Positions 44,024 through 53,083 of a DNA stretch of 64,000 nt are shown one piece after another (the stretch's first letter is position 1; each line of letters opens with the position of its first letter). The stretch is from Anaerolineales bacterium (lineage in GTDB: Bacteria; Chloroflexota; Anaerolineae; Aggregatilineales; UBA2796), in assembly GCA_015075625.1 (NCBI GenBank), contig JABTTZ010000003.1:310001-374000 (forward strand), written 5' to 3'. Below the pieces are notes generated by a model. That model was not told the DNA's origin and searched no databases. It saw only the letters and a program-made list of their open reading frames with translations. A program made the translations under genes and the position numbers.

Positions 44024-44299
44024 CTAGGTATAACGAATCTCAAAACTGGCAAAGGAGGATTCCGTCTCATGAGGGGTGATTACGACGTTCTTCACCATCG
44101 CGTTTGCCGGACCGCGCCACAGGCGTTGGGTGAAATCCCCTAAGGCGTCGGGGCTTCCCGTCGCCGTGATTGCCACCCCCCCATCAGAAAGGTTGCTCAC
44201 CCACCCGGTGAGCTTAAGGCGTGTGGCTTGTGTGCGCGTCCAAGCGCGGTAGCCCACCCCTTGGACAATTCCTTCCACCCGCACAGAGATCGTTGGCAT
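44024..44299 (-). CDS. acyP: acylphosphatase
   Basis: A 91-residue acylphosphatase of standard length. The phosphate loop is VEGIVQGVGYRAW with the catalytic Arg, and the catalytic Asn is in GWVSNLSDGGVAI. It hydrolyses carboxyl-phosphate anhydrides such as acetyl phosphate in the cytoplasm. Its ATG directly follows the stop of the HEAT-repeat gene (no gap) and only 5 bp separate its stop from the ATG of the FecR-like gene, so the run is transcribed together. Confidence 0.95.
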   Translation of the reverse strand: MPTISVRVEGIVQGVGYRAWTRTQATRLKLTGWVSNLSDGGVAITATGSPDALGDFTQRLWRGPANAMVKNVVITPHETESSFASFEIRYT

Positions 44300-45223
44300 C
44301 TAAAACACCAACCCGCTGCCCAAGCTGACATTGGCAAGGGCATCTTCGATCATCTCCATGAGCGCATCATCGTCAATGTCCTCGGCATACTCGATCATCT
44401 CATCAAGCAGGCGGCGTGCCTCCCCGCCGCCGATCTCCCCCAACGCCCAAATGGACATTTCCATCAATTGGCGATCCCCACCTTGTAGGTTGGGGGCAAT
44501 CTGGCTGACGGCTTCTTCTAGTTCAAGCTCGCCGGCTGCCCGAATTGCCTCATAGCGCATGGCGGAATCACTGTTACCCAACTCGCGGACGACAACCCGC
44601 GCCCATTTTTCATCACAAGAACGCCCCATCGCATAGACCGCGCTGGTCTGGAGCGGTAAATCTCCTGAGTCATAGGCGTCACGGATGAGGGCATCGACTT
44701 CCTCTCGGCTGGAGTTGGCAACCGCCTCCAACGCCCGACGGCGCACCTCTGTATCAACGCTCTTGTTTTTGTACAGCCGCAGGGCAAGGTTTTCTGCTTG
44801 ACGAGAGAGCATCTTACTGAACGTTCCTAACTCGCCAGCGAGGATAAATCGTCCCAACGCACTAAGTGCCGCCGCCCGTACACGCACGGAAAGATCAACC
44901 GAGGCAATGGGCAGCAGGGCGTGAAAGGTGAGCGCTGATTCATCTTGGGCGCTTGCCTCGATTGCCGCATAACGGACGTTCTCGTTTAAGTCCGTCATGG
45001 CAAGGCGGTTAATCACGCCAAAATCGGTATCAAAATCCGATTCGCTGATGTCGGCAATATGGCGCATCAGCTTTTGACGGCGCTCAAGGGGTATCTCCCC
45101 CCACGCCGTTAGAAGTGCCTCACGTTCCTTGTCCTCAAGGTTAGAGAGGCGGCGGACAAGACTCTTCGTCAGGGTTATTTCCGAATCCTTCAAGGTACGG
45201 ATCACATCGTCAAAGTGAAGCAC
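44300..45223 (-). CDS. HEAT-repeat protein
   Basis: A 307-residue, all-helical acidic protein with a GTG start. Repeating units of about 30-35 residues with the A-A-x-x-A-L pattern run through the whole chain, for example VRVRAAALSALGRFI, VRRRALEAVANSS, LQTSAVYAMGRSCD, MRYEAIRAAGELE and MEMSIWALGEIGGGEARRLL. The last resemble PBS lyase HEAT-like repeats. Such scaffolds bind proteins and have no catalytic residues of their own. It lies 24 bp after rseP and abuts the acylphosphatase gene. Confidence 0.85.
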   Translation of the reverse strand: MLHFDDVIRTLKDSEITLTKSLVRRLSNLEDKEREALLTAWGEIPLERRQKLMRHIADISESDFDTDFGVINRLAMTDLNENVRYAAIEASAQDESALTFHALLPIASVDLSVRVRAAALSALGRFILAGELGTFSKMLSRQAENLALRLYKNKSVDTEVRRRALEAVANSSREEVDALIRDAYDSGDLPLQTSAVYAMGRSCDEKWARVVVRELGNSDSAMRYEAIRAAGELELEEAVSQIAPNLQGGDRQLMEMSIWALGEIGGGEARRLLDEMIEYAEDIDDDALMEMIEDALANVSLGSGLVF

Positions 45224-45247
45224 ACCGCGCTCTCTATTCCCTCATCT

Positions 45248-46678
45248 CTAGCGAATGATTTGTCCAATAGGGTTAACAATATCGTTGATAATCAAGAGGA
45301 CGAACAACGCCAAGATGATCATCAACCCAACAAAGTGAATCATCCCTTCCCGTTCGGGGTTCATCGGCTTCCGGCGCAAAAGTTCGATGATGACAAAGAG
45401 AATTCGTCCACCATCAAAGCCCGGGATGGGCAGCAGATTCGTGAAGCCTAGCGCGATGCTGATCAGGGCGGCAAAGTTCAAAATCCAGTGTGGACGCCGT
45501 TCTTCTATGGAGGCTTGCAGCGCCTGAGAGCCGATCTGGGAAATACCGACGATGCTGACCGGACGTGCCTCTTGGATTGTCCGCAGCCCGCGTACCAATT
45601 CAACAGGGAAAGTGATCAGTTGATTGAGGATCGCCCCTGTTCGCGTAATGCCGTAATTGACAGCATCGCCAAAGCCCAAGCGGGTGATCCCGCCATTTGT
45701 GCTGTCTAACACTGCCAGCCCAAAGTTTTGATTGTATTCCAGTGCCTTTTCGGAGAGGAAAATCCCTACACGCCCTTGATTTTCAGGGGGGGTCTCGCGC
45801 GGGGTGACCTCAACCACCTTTTCCTCGCCCTTACGGACAATCGTGATCGGCGTCAGCTTGCCCGCATTTTCTTCGACCAGTTTTTGAAGTGTTTCGTTCG
45901 TTGAAACAGGCGTCCCGTTCACAGCAAGGATAATATCACCTTGTTCAAAGACGCCAGCGGCGGGGGAATCTTTCGCTGTGCCAGTGACAATGGGGTTTTG
46001 TCGAGGGCGCACCGCGTCTGTCGGTTGGATGGTCAGGTCGCGCCGTTCGCCGTTGCGTTCAATGGTGACGGTGACGGGCTTTCCCGCGCTCTCGTTCAGT
46101 GCTGCTGTGACAGCGTTAGCGTCCGTGACCAGCGTCCCATTCACGGCGACCACCAAATCCCCAAAAACGAAGCCGGATGTTCCCGCCGGAGAGGTGATGC
46201 TTGCCCCAGCAACGATAGGGGCGGGGGAGGGGATACCAATCAGCGCGGCGACGACCAAAATGACGAAGCCAGCGATGAAGTTCATCGTAGACCCCGCCGC
46301 TAAAAAGAGCATCCGCGACCACGGACCGACATCCATAACGCCCTTGATCGGCTGCTTCGACTTTTTGGCAACTTCTGCCAACTCTGCTTGGTAGATTGTG
46401 TAGGCTGCCTTTTCCGCCTCGGTTGCCTCGGCGCTCAGGGGGCGAACGAAATCCTCCCCAAGCGGGCGGACAAAGCCGCCGATGGGCAGCCAGTTCAGGC
46501 TGTAGATTGTCCCATTTCGTTCAAAGAGTTTCACGGCGCGGGGGGGAAAGCCAATCCCAAACTCCAACACGGTGACGCCCACAATCCGGCAGGCAATGAA
46601 ATGCCCCCATTCGTGAATGATGATCAGGGGACCAAGCACAATGAGGAAGGCGATAACCGAGAGAATAAACGAATCCAT
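45248..46678 (-). CDS. rseP: site-2 protease RseP family, two PDZ domains
   Basis: A 476-residue intramembrane zinc protease. HEWGH in TM1 (residues about 23-27) supplies two zinc ligands, and the third motif is NLLPIPGFDGGR in the C-terminal membrane part. Two PDZ domains lie in the middle (around FVFGDLVVAVNGTLV and VFEQGDIILAVNGTPV). Family members cut anti-sigma factors or leader peptides within the membrane. It is larger than average through the extra segment after the first TM (residues about 70-105). The minus-strand genes downstream follow closely, and a 500-bp non-coding stretch precedes it. Confidence 0.92.
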   Translation of the reverse strand: MDSFILSVIAFLIVLGPLIIIHEWGHFIACRIVGVTVLEFGIGFPPRAVKLFERNGTIYSLNWLPIGGFVRPLGEDFVRPLSAEATEAEKAAYTIYQAELAEVAKKSKQPIKGVMDVGPWSRMLFLAAGSTMNFIAGFVILVVAALIGIPSPAPIVAGASITSPAGTSGFVFGDLVVAVNGTLVTDANAVTAALNESAGKPVTVTIERNGERRDLTIQPTDAVRPRQNPIVTGTAKDSPAAGVFEQGDIILAVNGTPVSTNETLQKLVEENAGKLTPITIVRKGEEKVVEVTPRETPPENQGRVGIFLSEKALEYNQNFGLAVLDSTNGGITRLGFGDAVNYGITRTGAILNQLITFPVELVRGLRTIQEARPVSIVGISQIGSQALQASIEERRPHWILNFAALISIALGFTNLLPIPGFDGGRILFVIIELLRRKPMNPEREGMIHFVGLMIILALFVLLIINDIVNPIGQIIR

Positions 46679-47044
46679 AGGTTTTGTGTTCCGCGTTTAG
46701 GCGCATCAAAACAAGGCACTTGGCGCTTTGCTTTGGTGGTCAAGGATGGTAATTCAAGGACAGTGACGCCAATTATACTGTATAGAGAAAGCGCGTGGCA
46801 ATGAAGATTGGCTGAGAGCCGATTGTTACCATCTCACTACACCGATAGGCGAGGGTAGTGGCGAGGACACTGGGATAATCCCTATAATCCCACCACTTCA
46901 ATGGGTTCGGCGCTAGTAGTCCATCAGGAAGATAACCATAGAAAGAGATAGTCCTCATCCCCCTGCCCCCTTCTCCCTCCGGGAGAAGGGGGGAACTGAG
47001 GTCTTTGAGGGGGCTTCCCCCTCACCCTCTTGCCCGCAGCATTT

Positions 47045-47110
47045 CTCCCCTTTCCCTGTGTACGGGGAAAGGGGACTGCTGCGCAGTAATCGGGGGATAG
47101 GGGTTCTTTA
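47045..47110. repeat. dispersed repeat R1, copy 4
   Basis: ctcccctttccctgtgtac, G-rich arm, the gactgctgc-cagtaat insert shared with copy 2, then gggggataggggttcttt. The flanks (cccgcag before, tagaaa-tt-cctga after) match copy 5 at 53001, so these two copies share a longer unit. Confidence 0.75.
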
Positions 47111-47151
47111 GAAATTTTCCTGACGAACTACTAGTTATCCTTGATTCGCAG

Positions 47152-47180
47152 TTGAATCGAAGCGTGCCGAGATGTACAAT
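47152..47180 (+). promoter_or_regulatory. sigma70-type promoter for the FtsX/LolD exporter operon
   Basis: TTGAAT (47152-47157) and TACAAT (47175-47180) with a 17-bp spacer. This is the best-spaced promoter in the window. Transcription would begin near 47187, about 100 bp before the proposed TTG start. Confidence 0.6.
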
Positions 47181-47284
47181 GCTCCTTTGCCAGTGACTTG
47201 TTTACCTGTTGGCTAAGGCTGAGGGCGAGACAACCCAAACACACGCCCACGAAGCACCTATGCCCTGTTTTTCAGGATGAACCC

Positions 47285-50230
47285 TTGAATCTCTCTCTTG
47301 TTCTTCGCCGTGTCAGGCGTTTGCCTCGTCAGCTTGCGGCGCTCACGCTGGCGGTCTGCCTCGTCACTGGGTTTTTCGCCCTTGCCCCGCTCTACGTGCG
47401 GGTGATGGTACAGGCGGGCTTGCTCCATGAGTTTGAGTCCTTCCCCGTAGCAGACCGCGCTCTCACCTTGATCAGCCCGACGCCCTACGCCCCCGCTGCG
47501 TGGGACACGCTCAATGCGTCTATTGCTGATTTAAACGACGGTCTGATCCGCGTCAGCCGCTCTGGGTCACCCTTTGGCGGTTTTGCCCTCAACTATGGTG
47601 AACCAACAACAGAACTCAGCGGACGTTCGGAATTTCGCCACTACGCCTTTGCTTTTTCCGATATGGCGACGCGCTTTCGGCTGCTCGATGGGCGCTTTCC
47701 CCAACGGCTTGCCCCGCCCGACGACCCCGCCCGCCAAGCGCTGACGTCCGAAGATCAGATCGCCAAAGGGGTGGGCATTTACTCCCTCGGTGAGGTGGAG
47801 GCAGTGATCACCCCGCTGGTTGCCGAACGGTCTCGCTACGAGATCGGGACGCGCTTCGTCATTGGCGAGCGCCCGGGCGATCATGTGGTCGTCCATGTCG
47901 TCGGCATTGTCGAAGCCGTCGATCTAACCGACCCCCTGTGGGATTCCAACCGCGCCGCCCTTGAAGGGGAGATCATCGAGACGGGGCTGACCACCCGTGC
48001 TTACAATATGGCGTTCATCGTTACCGAGGGCGCGTATACAGACTGGGTGGCGCGGGCAACCCGCACAAACAACCGCGACAACAACAGCTTTTTGTGGCGC
48101 GTCGCCCTGAATGTGAACGCTATCAATGCTGATAACATTGCCGACACCCAAGAAAACCTTCGGAATGTGATTGCCAAGATCGGCGCAGAGTACCCAGGGT
48201 TGCTCAGCTTTGCCCCGATTTTGAAGCTGCTTGATGCCTATCGAGAGTCGGTCAGCCGCGCCGAACTGCCCGTCATTTTGCTGGCGGGTGCCGTTCTGGT
48301 CATGATGCTGTACCATCTGGTGGCAACGGTCAGCTTGTTTTTGGAACAGCAGCGCGAAGAATGGGCGTCGCTCAGCAGCCGAGGGGCGGGCGTGGGGCAG
48401 TTGATGTCCCTTCAGGGCTTGACGATGGCGATTTTATGTCTGATCGGGTTCATCCTCGGACCGTTGGTCGCCCTTCTCATTTTACAATTCTTGCTGGTTG
48501 CCAGCCCCCTTTTCGCGGCGACGGGTGGTGTCGCCCCCATCAGTGGGATTCCCCGTTCGGCAGTGATCCTCAGCGGGATTGCTGCCGTCGCCTCACTGGT
48601 TATGCTCACCTTGCCGGCGCTTTCGGCGGCACGACGCAGTTTGGCAGAGTTCAAGCAGATTGCCGCCCGCCCGCCGGATCGCCCCCTGTGGGCGCGGTAT
48701 GGGCTGGACATCATCTTTATCCTCGTTGGACTCGGCTTCATCGCCCGCTTGTTGTTCTTCATTGAGGGCGATTTAGGGGGGACGCTCGCCCTTCTTTTCA
48801 GCAATCCGGGCGCGTTGATTCGCCTTCTCCTCGACAGCGCAACGCGAACGGGCGGCTTGGGCGACCCCTTCAACCTCGTTGGACCCGCTTTATTTCTCAC
48901 AGGGATAGCCCTGCTGTGGTTGCGGCTGTTCCCGCTGGTGGTGCGCCTTGTGGGAGCGCCCTTCCGGCGGAGCAATGGGCTGACCTCGCCTCTTTCAGTC
49001 TGGACGGTAGAGCGCGATCCTGGGCATTACGGACAGCTTGTGCTGCTGCTGATTGGGACACTGGCGCTTGGCACAGCGGCATTGGCGCTGAACGCCACCC
49101 GTGACGGGGGAACATGGGCGCAAGCACGGCAGGATACCGGCGGGACGGTGCGCATCGACCTCGACCTTGCCAATGGCGGGCGGATGGATGCGGCAAATTG
49201 GGCGGCGCTTCCCGACGTGCGGGCGGCGACGACACTCACCCGCTATAACTCGGCGCCGCTTGGCGGCGAGGAGCAGTTTTCCTTCGTCGGGATCACGCCC
49301 GCCCAGATCGCGGACATCTTTCCCGAATATGCCTCTATACTCCACCCCCTAACAACCGTGATTCCGACCACCTTTCAAGAGTTTGATCGCCAGTTGGGAA
49401 AGAGTGTTTCTAAGACGATTTACCCCGCTATCCTCTCTGAAAAAATGGCGATGGAGGCAGGACGGCAGTTCCGTGATGATCGCCTTCCCCTGATGATGGG
49501 GAGTTTCGGCAGTGTCGGTGTGCTGCTGCCCGATAACACACGCCATACGGTGATCTATCTGGTCGTCGGCATCGTGCGCGATTTCCCCACGTTGGGGGCG
49601 AACGACCAATTTTTGATCATGAACGAGGGTTACCTGATGCAGGCGTTCAATGCCAATATCAGTGTGCCGCTGGCATACCGCGCCGTGCCAAACCAAATCT
49701 GGCTGGATTTGACCACACGAGTGTCCACCCCCGCCCTAGTAAACGCCCTCAATACCCTTAAGGGGGTCAAGGTCACCTGGGCATCGGATCGTTATGAGGC
49801 GCTGCTGAGAGAACCCCTTCCGGCGGCGGCGGCGGGGATGCTTTTTGCTGGTTTTTGGGTATCGTTAGCGCTCAGTCTGCTTGATTTTGGCTTTTATTTG
49901 GCGGTGACGGCACGGCGGCGTTCGTTGGGCTTTGCCGTGCTGCGGGCGCTTGGCTGGAATGCAAACCGCATTTGGGCGCAGTTAATTACCGAACATACCG
50001 TTCTTGTCCTTCCGGCGTTGATCGTGGGCATCCTTTTGGGAGGGGCATTGGCGTATGTCATTGTGCCATTCTTGCGGCTTGTGGGCGGGGCAACGTTGGT
50101 TCTCCCCCTACCGGCGCTGCTGATGCTCATGGTGGTGATGATCCTCAGCTTTGCTGTGCTTACCTTTGGTGCGGCGTGGTGGCTGCGTCGCTTAAATATC
50201 AATCAAGTGTTGCGATTGGGTGAAGAATAA
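47285..50230 (+). CDS. FtsX/MacB-type ABC transporter permease
   Basis: A 981-residue permease starting at the TTG at 47285, with AGGATGA six bases upstream. A longer frame starts at a TTG at 47198. TM1 (residues about 18-36) is followed by a large extracytoplasmic domain, three TM segments around 340-450, a further TM pair near 485-580, a second large external domain and three TM segments at the end (SLALSLLDFGFYLAVT ... LLMLMVVMILSFAVLTFGAAWWL). Two FtsX modules can be recognised, as in the YknZ/LolC-like exporters with duplicated permease halves. It is the first gene of a three-gene operon with two ATPases. Substrate is not evident. Confidence 0.85.
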   Translation: MNLSLVLRRVRRLPRQLAALTLAVCLVTGFFALAPLYVRVMVQAGLLHEFESFPVADRALTLISPTPYAPAAWDTLNASIADLNDGLIRVSRSGSPFGGFALNYGEPTTELSGRSEFRHYAFAFSDMATRFRLLDGRFPQRLAPPDDPARQALTSEDQIAKGVGIYSLGEVEAVITPLVAERSRYEIGTRFVIGERPGDHVVVHVVGIVEAVDLTDPLWDSNRAALEGEIIETGLTTRAYNMAFIVTEGAYTDWVARATRTNNRDNNSFLWRVALNVNAINADNIADTQENLRNVIAKIGAEYPGLLSFAPILKLLDAYRESVSRAELPVILLAGAVLVMMLYHLVATVSLFLEQQREEWASLSSRGAGVGQLMSLQGLTMAILCLIGFILGPLVALLILQFLLVASPLFAATGGVAPISGIPRSAVILSGIAAVASLVMLTLPALSAARRSLAEFKQIAARPPDRPLWARYGLDIIFILVGLGFIARLLFFIEGDLGGTLALLFSNPGALIRLLLDSATRTGGLGDPFNLVGPALFLTGIALLWLRLFPLVVRLVGAPFRRSNGLTSPLSVWTVERDPGHYGQLVLLLIGTLALGTAALALNATRDGGTWAQARQDTGGTVRIDLDLANGGRMDAANWAALPDVRAATTLTRYNSAPLGGEEQFSFVGITPAQIADIFPEYASILHPLTTVIPTTFQEFDRQLGKSVSKTIYPAILSEKMAMEAGRQFRDDRLPLMMGSFGSVGVLLPDNTRHTVIYLVVGIVRDFPTLGANDQFLIMNEGYLMQAFNANISVPLAYRAVPNQIWLDLTTRVSTPALVNALNTLKGVKVTWASDRYEALLREPLPAAAAGMLFAGFWVSLALSLLDFGFYLAVTARRRSLGFAVLRALGWNANRIWAQLITEHTVLVLPALIVGILLGGALAYVIVPFLRLVGGATLVLPLPALLMLMVVMILSFAVLTFGAAWWLRRLNINQVLRLGEE

Positions 50231-51118
50231 ATGGCTCAAGACTCACAAGGCGCACCCTTTATTGAGTGCGAAAATTTGGTGAAAATTTATAAGGTTGCCG
50301 ATCTCGAAGTCGTCGCTTTGCAGGGCATTGATCTGCGCATTGGTCAGGGCGAAATGATGGCGCTGGTTGGTCCGAGTGGGTCGGGAAAGTCCACCCTCAT
50401 GAACATCCTCGGCGGGCTAGATAAGCCTACCGCAGGGCGTGTCCATGTGGGCGAACACAACCTGCTTGATCTCAAGCGTGTGGAGCAAGTCCTCTATCGC
50501 CGTCGGGAGGTGGGCTTCGTCTGGCAGCAAACGGCGCGAAACCTTCTCCCTTACCTGACGGCGCTGGAAAATGTTGAACTCCCCATGGCGCTTGACGGTG
50601 TGAGGGTGAAGGTGCGCCGCGCCCGCGCCCGCGATCTCTTGGAGCGCGTCGGCTTGGGACACCGCCTTACCCACCGCCCAGATCGGCTTTCCGGTGGCGA
50701 ACAGCAGCGCGTTTCGATTGCGGTGGCAATGGCAAACCACCCCCGCCTGTTGCTTGCCGATGAACCAACCGGCGAGGTCGATAGCGAAGCGGCTGACCAG
50801 ATTTTTAAGGCGCTGCGCGATTTCAACCGCGAGGAGAACGTGACGATCATCATTGTCACCCACGATATGCACGTCTCGGCGCGGGTGGATCGCGTTGTGG
50901 GGATGCGCGATGGACGGACAAGTATCGAAATTCTGCGGGATCGGGATGGCTCTGGGGCAACCACCCGCGAACAAGAATACGCCATTGTGGATCGTGCTGG
51001 ACGGCTGCAACTGCCGCAAAGTTATATGGAAACCCTCGGTCTGGCGGAGCGGGCAAAGGTACAGCTTCGGGAAGATCACATTGGCGTTTACCCCGATGAT
51101 CAAGAGAGGCTGAATTGA
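50231..51118 (+). CDS. LolD/MacB-type ABC ATPase with C-terminal extension
   Basis: A 295-residue ATPase with Walker A GPSGSGKSTL, signature [15 protein letters not shown], Walker B LLLADEPTGEVD and the IIVTHD switch. The ATG comes immediately after the stop of the permease gene. After the ATPase core (about residue 225) there is an extra tail of about 60 residues ending in AGRLQLPQSYMETLGLAERAKVQLREDHIGV. That tail resembles an AbrB/SpoVT-like swapped-hairpin segment and is not part of ordinary LolD proteins. It powers the permease, probably together with the next ATPase. Confidence 0.9.
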   Translation: MAQDSQGAPFIECENLVKIYKVADLEVVALQGIDLRIGQGEMMALVGPSGSGKSTLMNILGGLDKPTAGRVHVGEHNLLDLKRVEQVLYRRREVGFVWQQTARNLLPYLTALENVELPMALDGVRVKVRRARARDLLERVGLGHRLTHRPDRLSGGEQQRVSIAVAMANHPRLLLADEPTGEVDSEAADQIFKALRDFNREENVTIIIVTHDMHVSARVDRVVGMRDGRTSIEILRDRDGSGATTREQEYAIVDRAGRLQLPQSYMETLGLAERAKVQLREDHIGVYPDDQERLN

Positions 51119-51879
51119 TGACAACTGCCACCCGTTCCCAAAGCGACTCCCACCCATACAGCGATCCTTCTGCTCAGGAAAGCGCAGCGAATCCCGTCAT
51201 TGAGGTTCAAAACCTCTCCCATATCTATCACCTGCAAGGGGAAGATGTTCACGCCGTGAATCAGGTGAATTTGGCGATTTACCCGGGACGTATGACCGCC
51301 ATTGTGGGGCGTTCGGGAAGCGGCAAGACAACCCTGCTGAACCTGATTGCCGGCTTGGATACCCCCACCCAAGGGGATGTGGTGATCCTCGGCAAGCGCC
51401 TGCGCGATTTGGATGAAAATGCCCGCCTTACACTCCGCCGCGAAACGCTTGGCTTTGTCTTTCAAAGTTTCGGGCTGCTGCCCCTGCTGACGGCGGCGGA
51501 AAATATTGGCGTACCGCTGCGGATGCGCAATGCCCCCCGCAAAGAACGCGAGACAGCCATCGCAGAGGCGCTCGAATGGGTGGGGTTAACCCGCCGCAGT
51601 CACCATCGCCCCTATGAATTAAGTGGTGGGGAACAGCAGCGCGTTGCCATTGCCCGCTGCCTTGCCGCCAAGCCGCAGATTGTCCTTGCCGACGAACCTA
51701 CCGGTCAGTTGGATAGTGCCACAGGACGGCGTATCCTTGATCTGCTGCGGCGGCTGGTGGTAGAGCGCGGCGTGACAATGGTCATTGTCAGCCATGATCC
51801 GCTGGTCATGGCAGAAGCCGATATTGTCCACGAACTGCGCGATGGGCGCTTGATTGAGACACGCTATAAGGGGCGTTAG
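51118..51879 (+). CDS. LolD/MacB-type ABC ATPase
   Basis: A 253-residue ATPase with Walker [11 protein letters not shown], signature [15 protein letters not shown], Walker [12 protein letters not shown] and VIVSHDPLV. The ATG overlaps the upstream TGA (TGATG at 51116-51120). A TTG in the same frame lies one codon earlier. It lacks the C-terminal tail of its neighbour. Two different ATPases for one long permease suggest an asymmetric heterodimer. Its TAG overlaps the TAA of the convergent gene by three bases (TTAG at 51876-51879). Confidence 0.92.
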   Translation: MTTATRSQSDSHPYSDPSAQESAANPVIEVQNLSHIYHLQGEDVHAVNQVNLAIYPGRMTAIVGRSGSGKTTLLNLIAGLDTPTQGDVVILGKRLRDLDENARLTLRRETLGFVFQSFGLLPLLTAAENIGVPLRMRNAPRKERETAIAEALEWVGLTRRSHHRPYELSGGEQQRVAIARCLAAKPQIVLADEPTGQLDSATGRRILDLLRRLVVERGVTMVIVSHDPLVMAEADIVHELRDGRLIETRYKGR

Positions 51880-52835
51880 CGAACGCTGATTGGGAGTTCG
51901 CCTCGCCCATCCACCAGCGCGTAAAGCGCCCGTGCCGCAAAAGTGGATAGTTCGATGCGTTCTCGCTCTAACGATGTGCCGCGTTCGCCAAAACGGTTGT
52001 GCCAATACGCCCCGCTAACCGGGATGGATAGGCTGCCTGCACCCTCAACAATCATCAATGATGGGCGAAAATACGATATACCGCTCACCACTCCACTGGG
52101 TGCAACGACGCGCAGAATCCCCTCTAAGGGGGCGCTCAGCCAGCTATAGGTTGCCGCCTCACCGATCTTCCGTCCCCCATCGTAGAGGGTCAGCCGCGCC
52201 TGCGCTCTGTCGATGATCGCGGCGGGCTGGGCAAGGGCAGTCCCCGCCAACGGGTAAGGGGCGAGATGCGCAGCGGGCAGCCAACCATACCCCGCCGGAC
52301 TGCCCGCCACAAGCGAAACCGAATACCACCGCATCCCGTAATCATCGATCAGCGTCTCATGGACGATGACAACCATCCCAAAATAAAGCCGCTCTAAGAT
52401 CGGTGCGGCGGTGGCGCAGTATTGACGAATGGCGCTGAACGGCGCGATCACCTCCCCATATGTCCCTTCGGTGAGCGCTGGTGGGGGTGTGTAGGGAAGG
52501 ATAAGCTGGAGGCGATCCCTCTGGACATAGCCCACTGGCAGCCGATACCATGCACCGTCCTCTGACAAGGCGCTGATGGCGTGTACGCTGTCCGCCGGAA
52601 GTGTTTCGGTCAGGGGGGCTGTGGTGGATGGTGCGGCGTGGGCAGTGTGTGTGGCAAAGGCACGCCCGAAAAGGGGTGTATCGGTGGGGAGTCCGAGCGT
52701 CCCCCGAAGGATGGCGGCGTTGGGATGGGCGGGGGCTGGTTCGGCGGTGATCTGGAAGGGTGGCATGGCAATGGCGGCTGCCGCTATGCCAGATCGTTTT
52801 AGAAATGTCCGACGCGATAGGCGGTTGAACACCAT
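51876..52835 (-). CDS. exported L,D-transpeptidase-like protein without catalytic residues
   Basis: A 319-residue protein with a Tat signal (SRRTFLKRSG at residues 7-16, then a short hydrophobic stretch). The middle region has SH3-like segments (WYRLPVGYVQRDRLQL and MRWYSVSLVAG). The C-terminal third aligns with the YkuD fold: AIIDRAQARLTLYDGG is the usual entry strand and SGAYWHNRFGERGTS the usual HGTYWHN-FG stretch. The SHGCxRL catalytic motif reads SLERERIEL here, and the first His is Ser, so His, His and Cys are all lost. I read it as a non-catalytic peptidoglycan-associated paralogue. Convergent with the ABC ATPase gene. Confidence 0.75.
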   Translation of the reverse strand: MVFNRLSRRTFLKRSGIAAAAIAMPPFQITAEPAPAHPNAAILRGTLGLPTDTPLFGRAFATHTAHAAPSTTAPLTETLPADSVHAISALSEDGAWYRLPVGYVQRDRLQLILPYTPPPALTEGTYGEVIAPFSAIRQYCATAAPILERLYFGMVVIVHETLIDDYGMRWYSVSLVAGSPAGYGWLPAAHLAPYPLAGTALAQPAAIIDRAQARLTLYDGGRKIGEAATYSWLSAPLEGILRVVAPSGVVSGISYFRPSLMIVEGAGSLSIPVSGAYWHNRFGERGTSLERERIELSTFAARALYALVDGRGELPISVR

Positions 52836-53083
52836 ACCCTGATCCTCCGTCTAGAACGCAACGCTAGGATCATTGTATCCCAACTTGAACGCTATACTCC
52901 GTTTGTCTTGGGCAGCGTTCTCCCTACGCTAGAGACTAGTCGTCTGTCAGGAAGGCAACTATAGAATCGGCTACCCCTCATCCCCCTCGCCCGCAGAATT
53001 TCTCCCTTTCCCCGTAAACAGGGAAAGGGGGCAGGGGGGATAGGGGTTCTTTTAGAAATCTTCCTGATGGACTTATAGGTAGA
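52836..53083. other. 248-bp intergenic region with R1 repeat
   Basis: No gene is found. It holds R1 copy 5 (53001-53065) and the promoter region of the pseudo-transpeptidase gene near 52860-52900. Confidence 0.6.
53001..53065. repeat. dispersed repeat R1, copy 5
   Basis: tctccctttccccgtaaaca, then gggaaagggg and ggggataggggttctttt. It is flanked by cccgcagaa on the left and tagaaatcttcctga on the right, like copy 4. It lies just past the stop of the aminotransferase gene. Confidence 0.75.

Larger units (their letters stand above)
46679..47284. other. 606-bp intergenic region with repeats and a promoter
   Basis: No gene is supported. The left 150 bp should carry the rseP promoter. Between 46950 and 47113 lie pyrimidine/purine-rich hairpin fragments and R1 copy 4 (47045-47110). 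The right part carries a good -35/-10 pair (47152-47180) and the leader of the FtsX-like gene. Confidence 0.65.
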
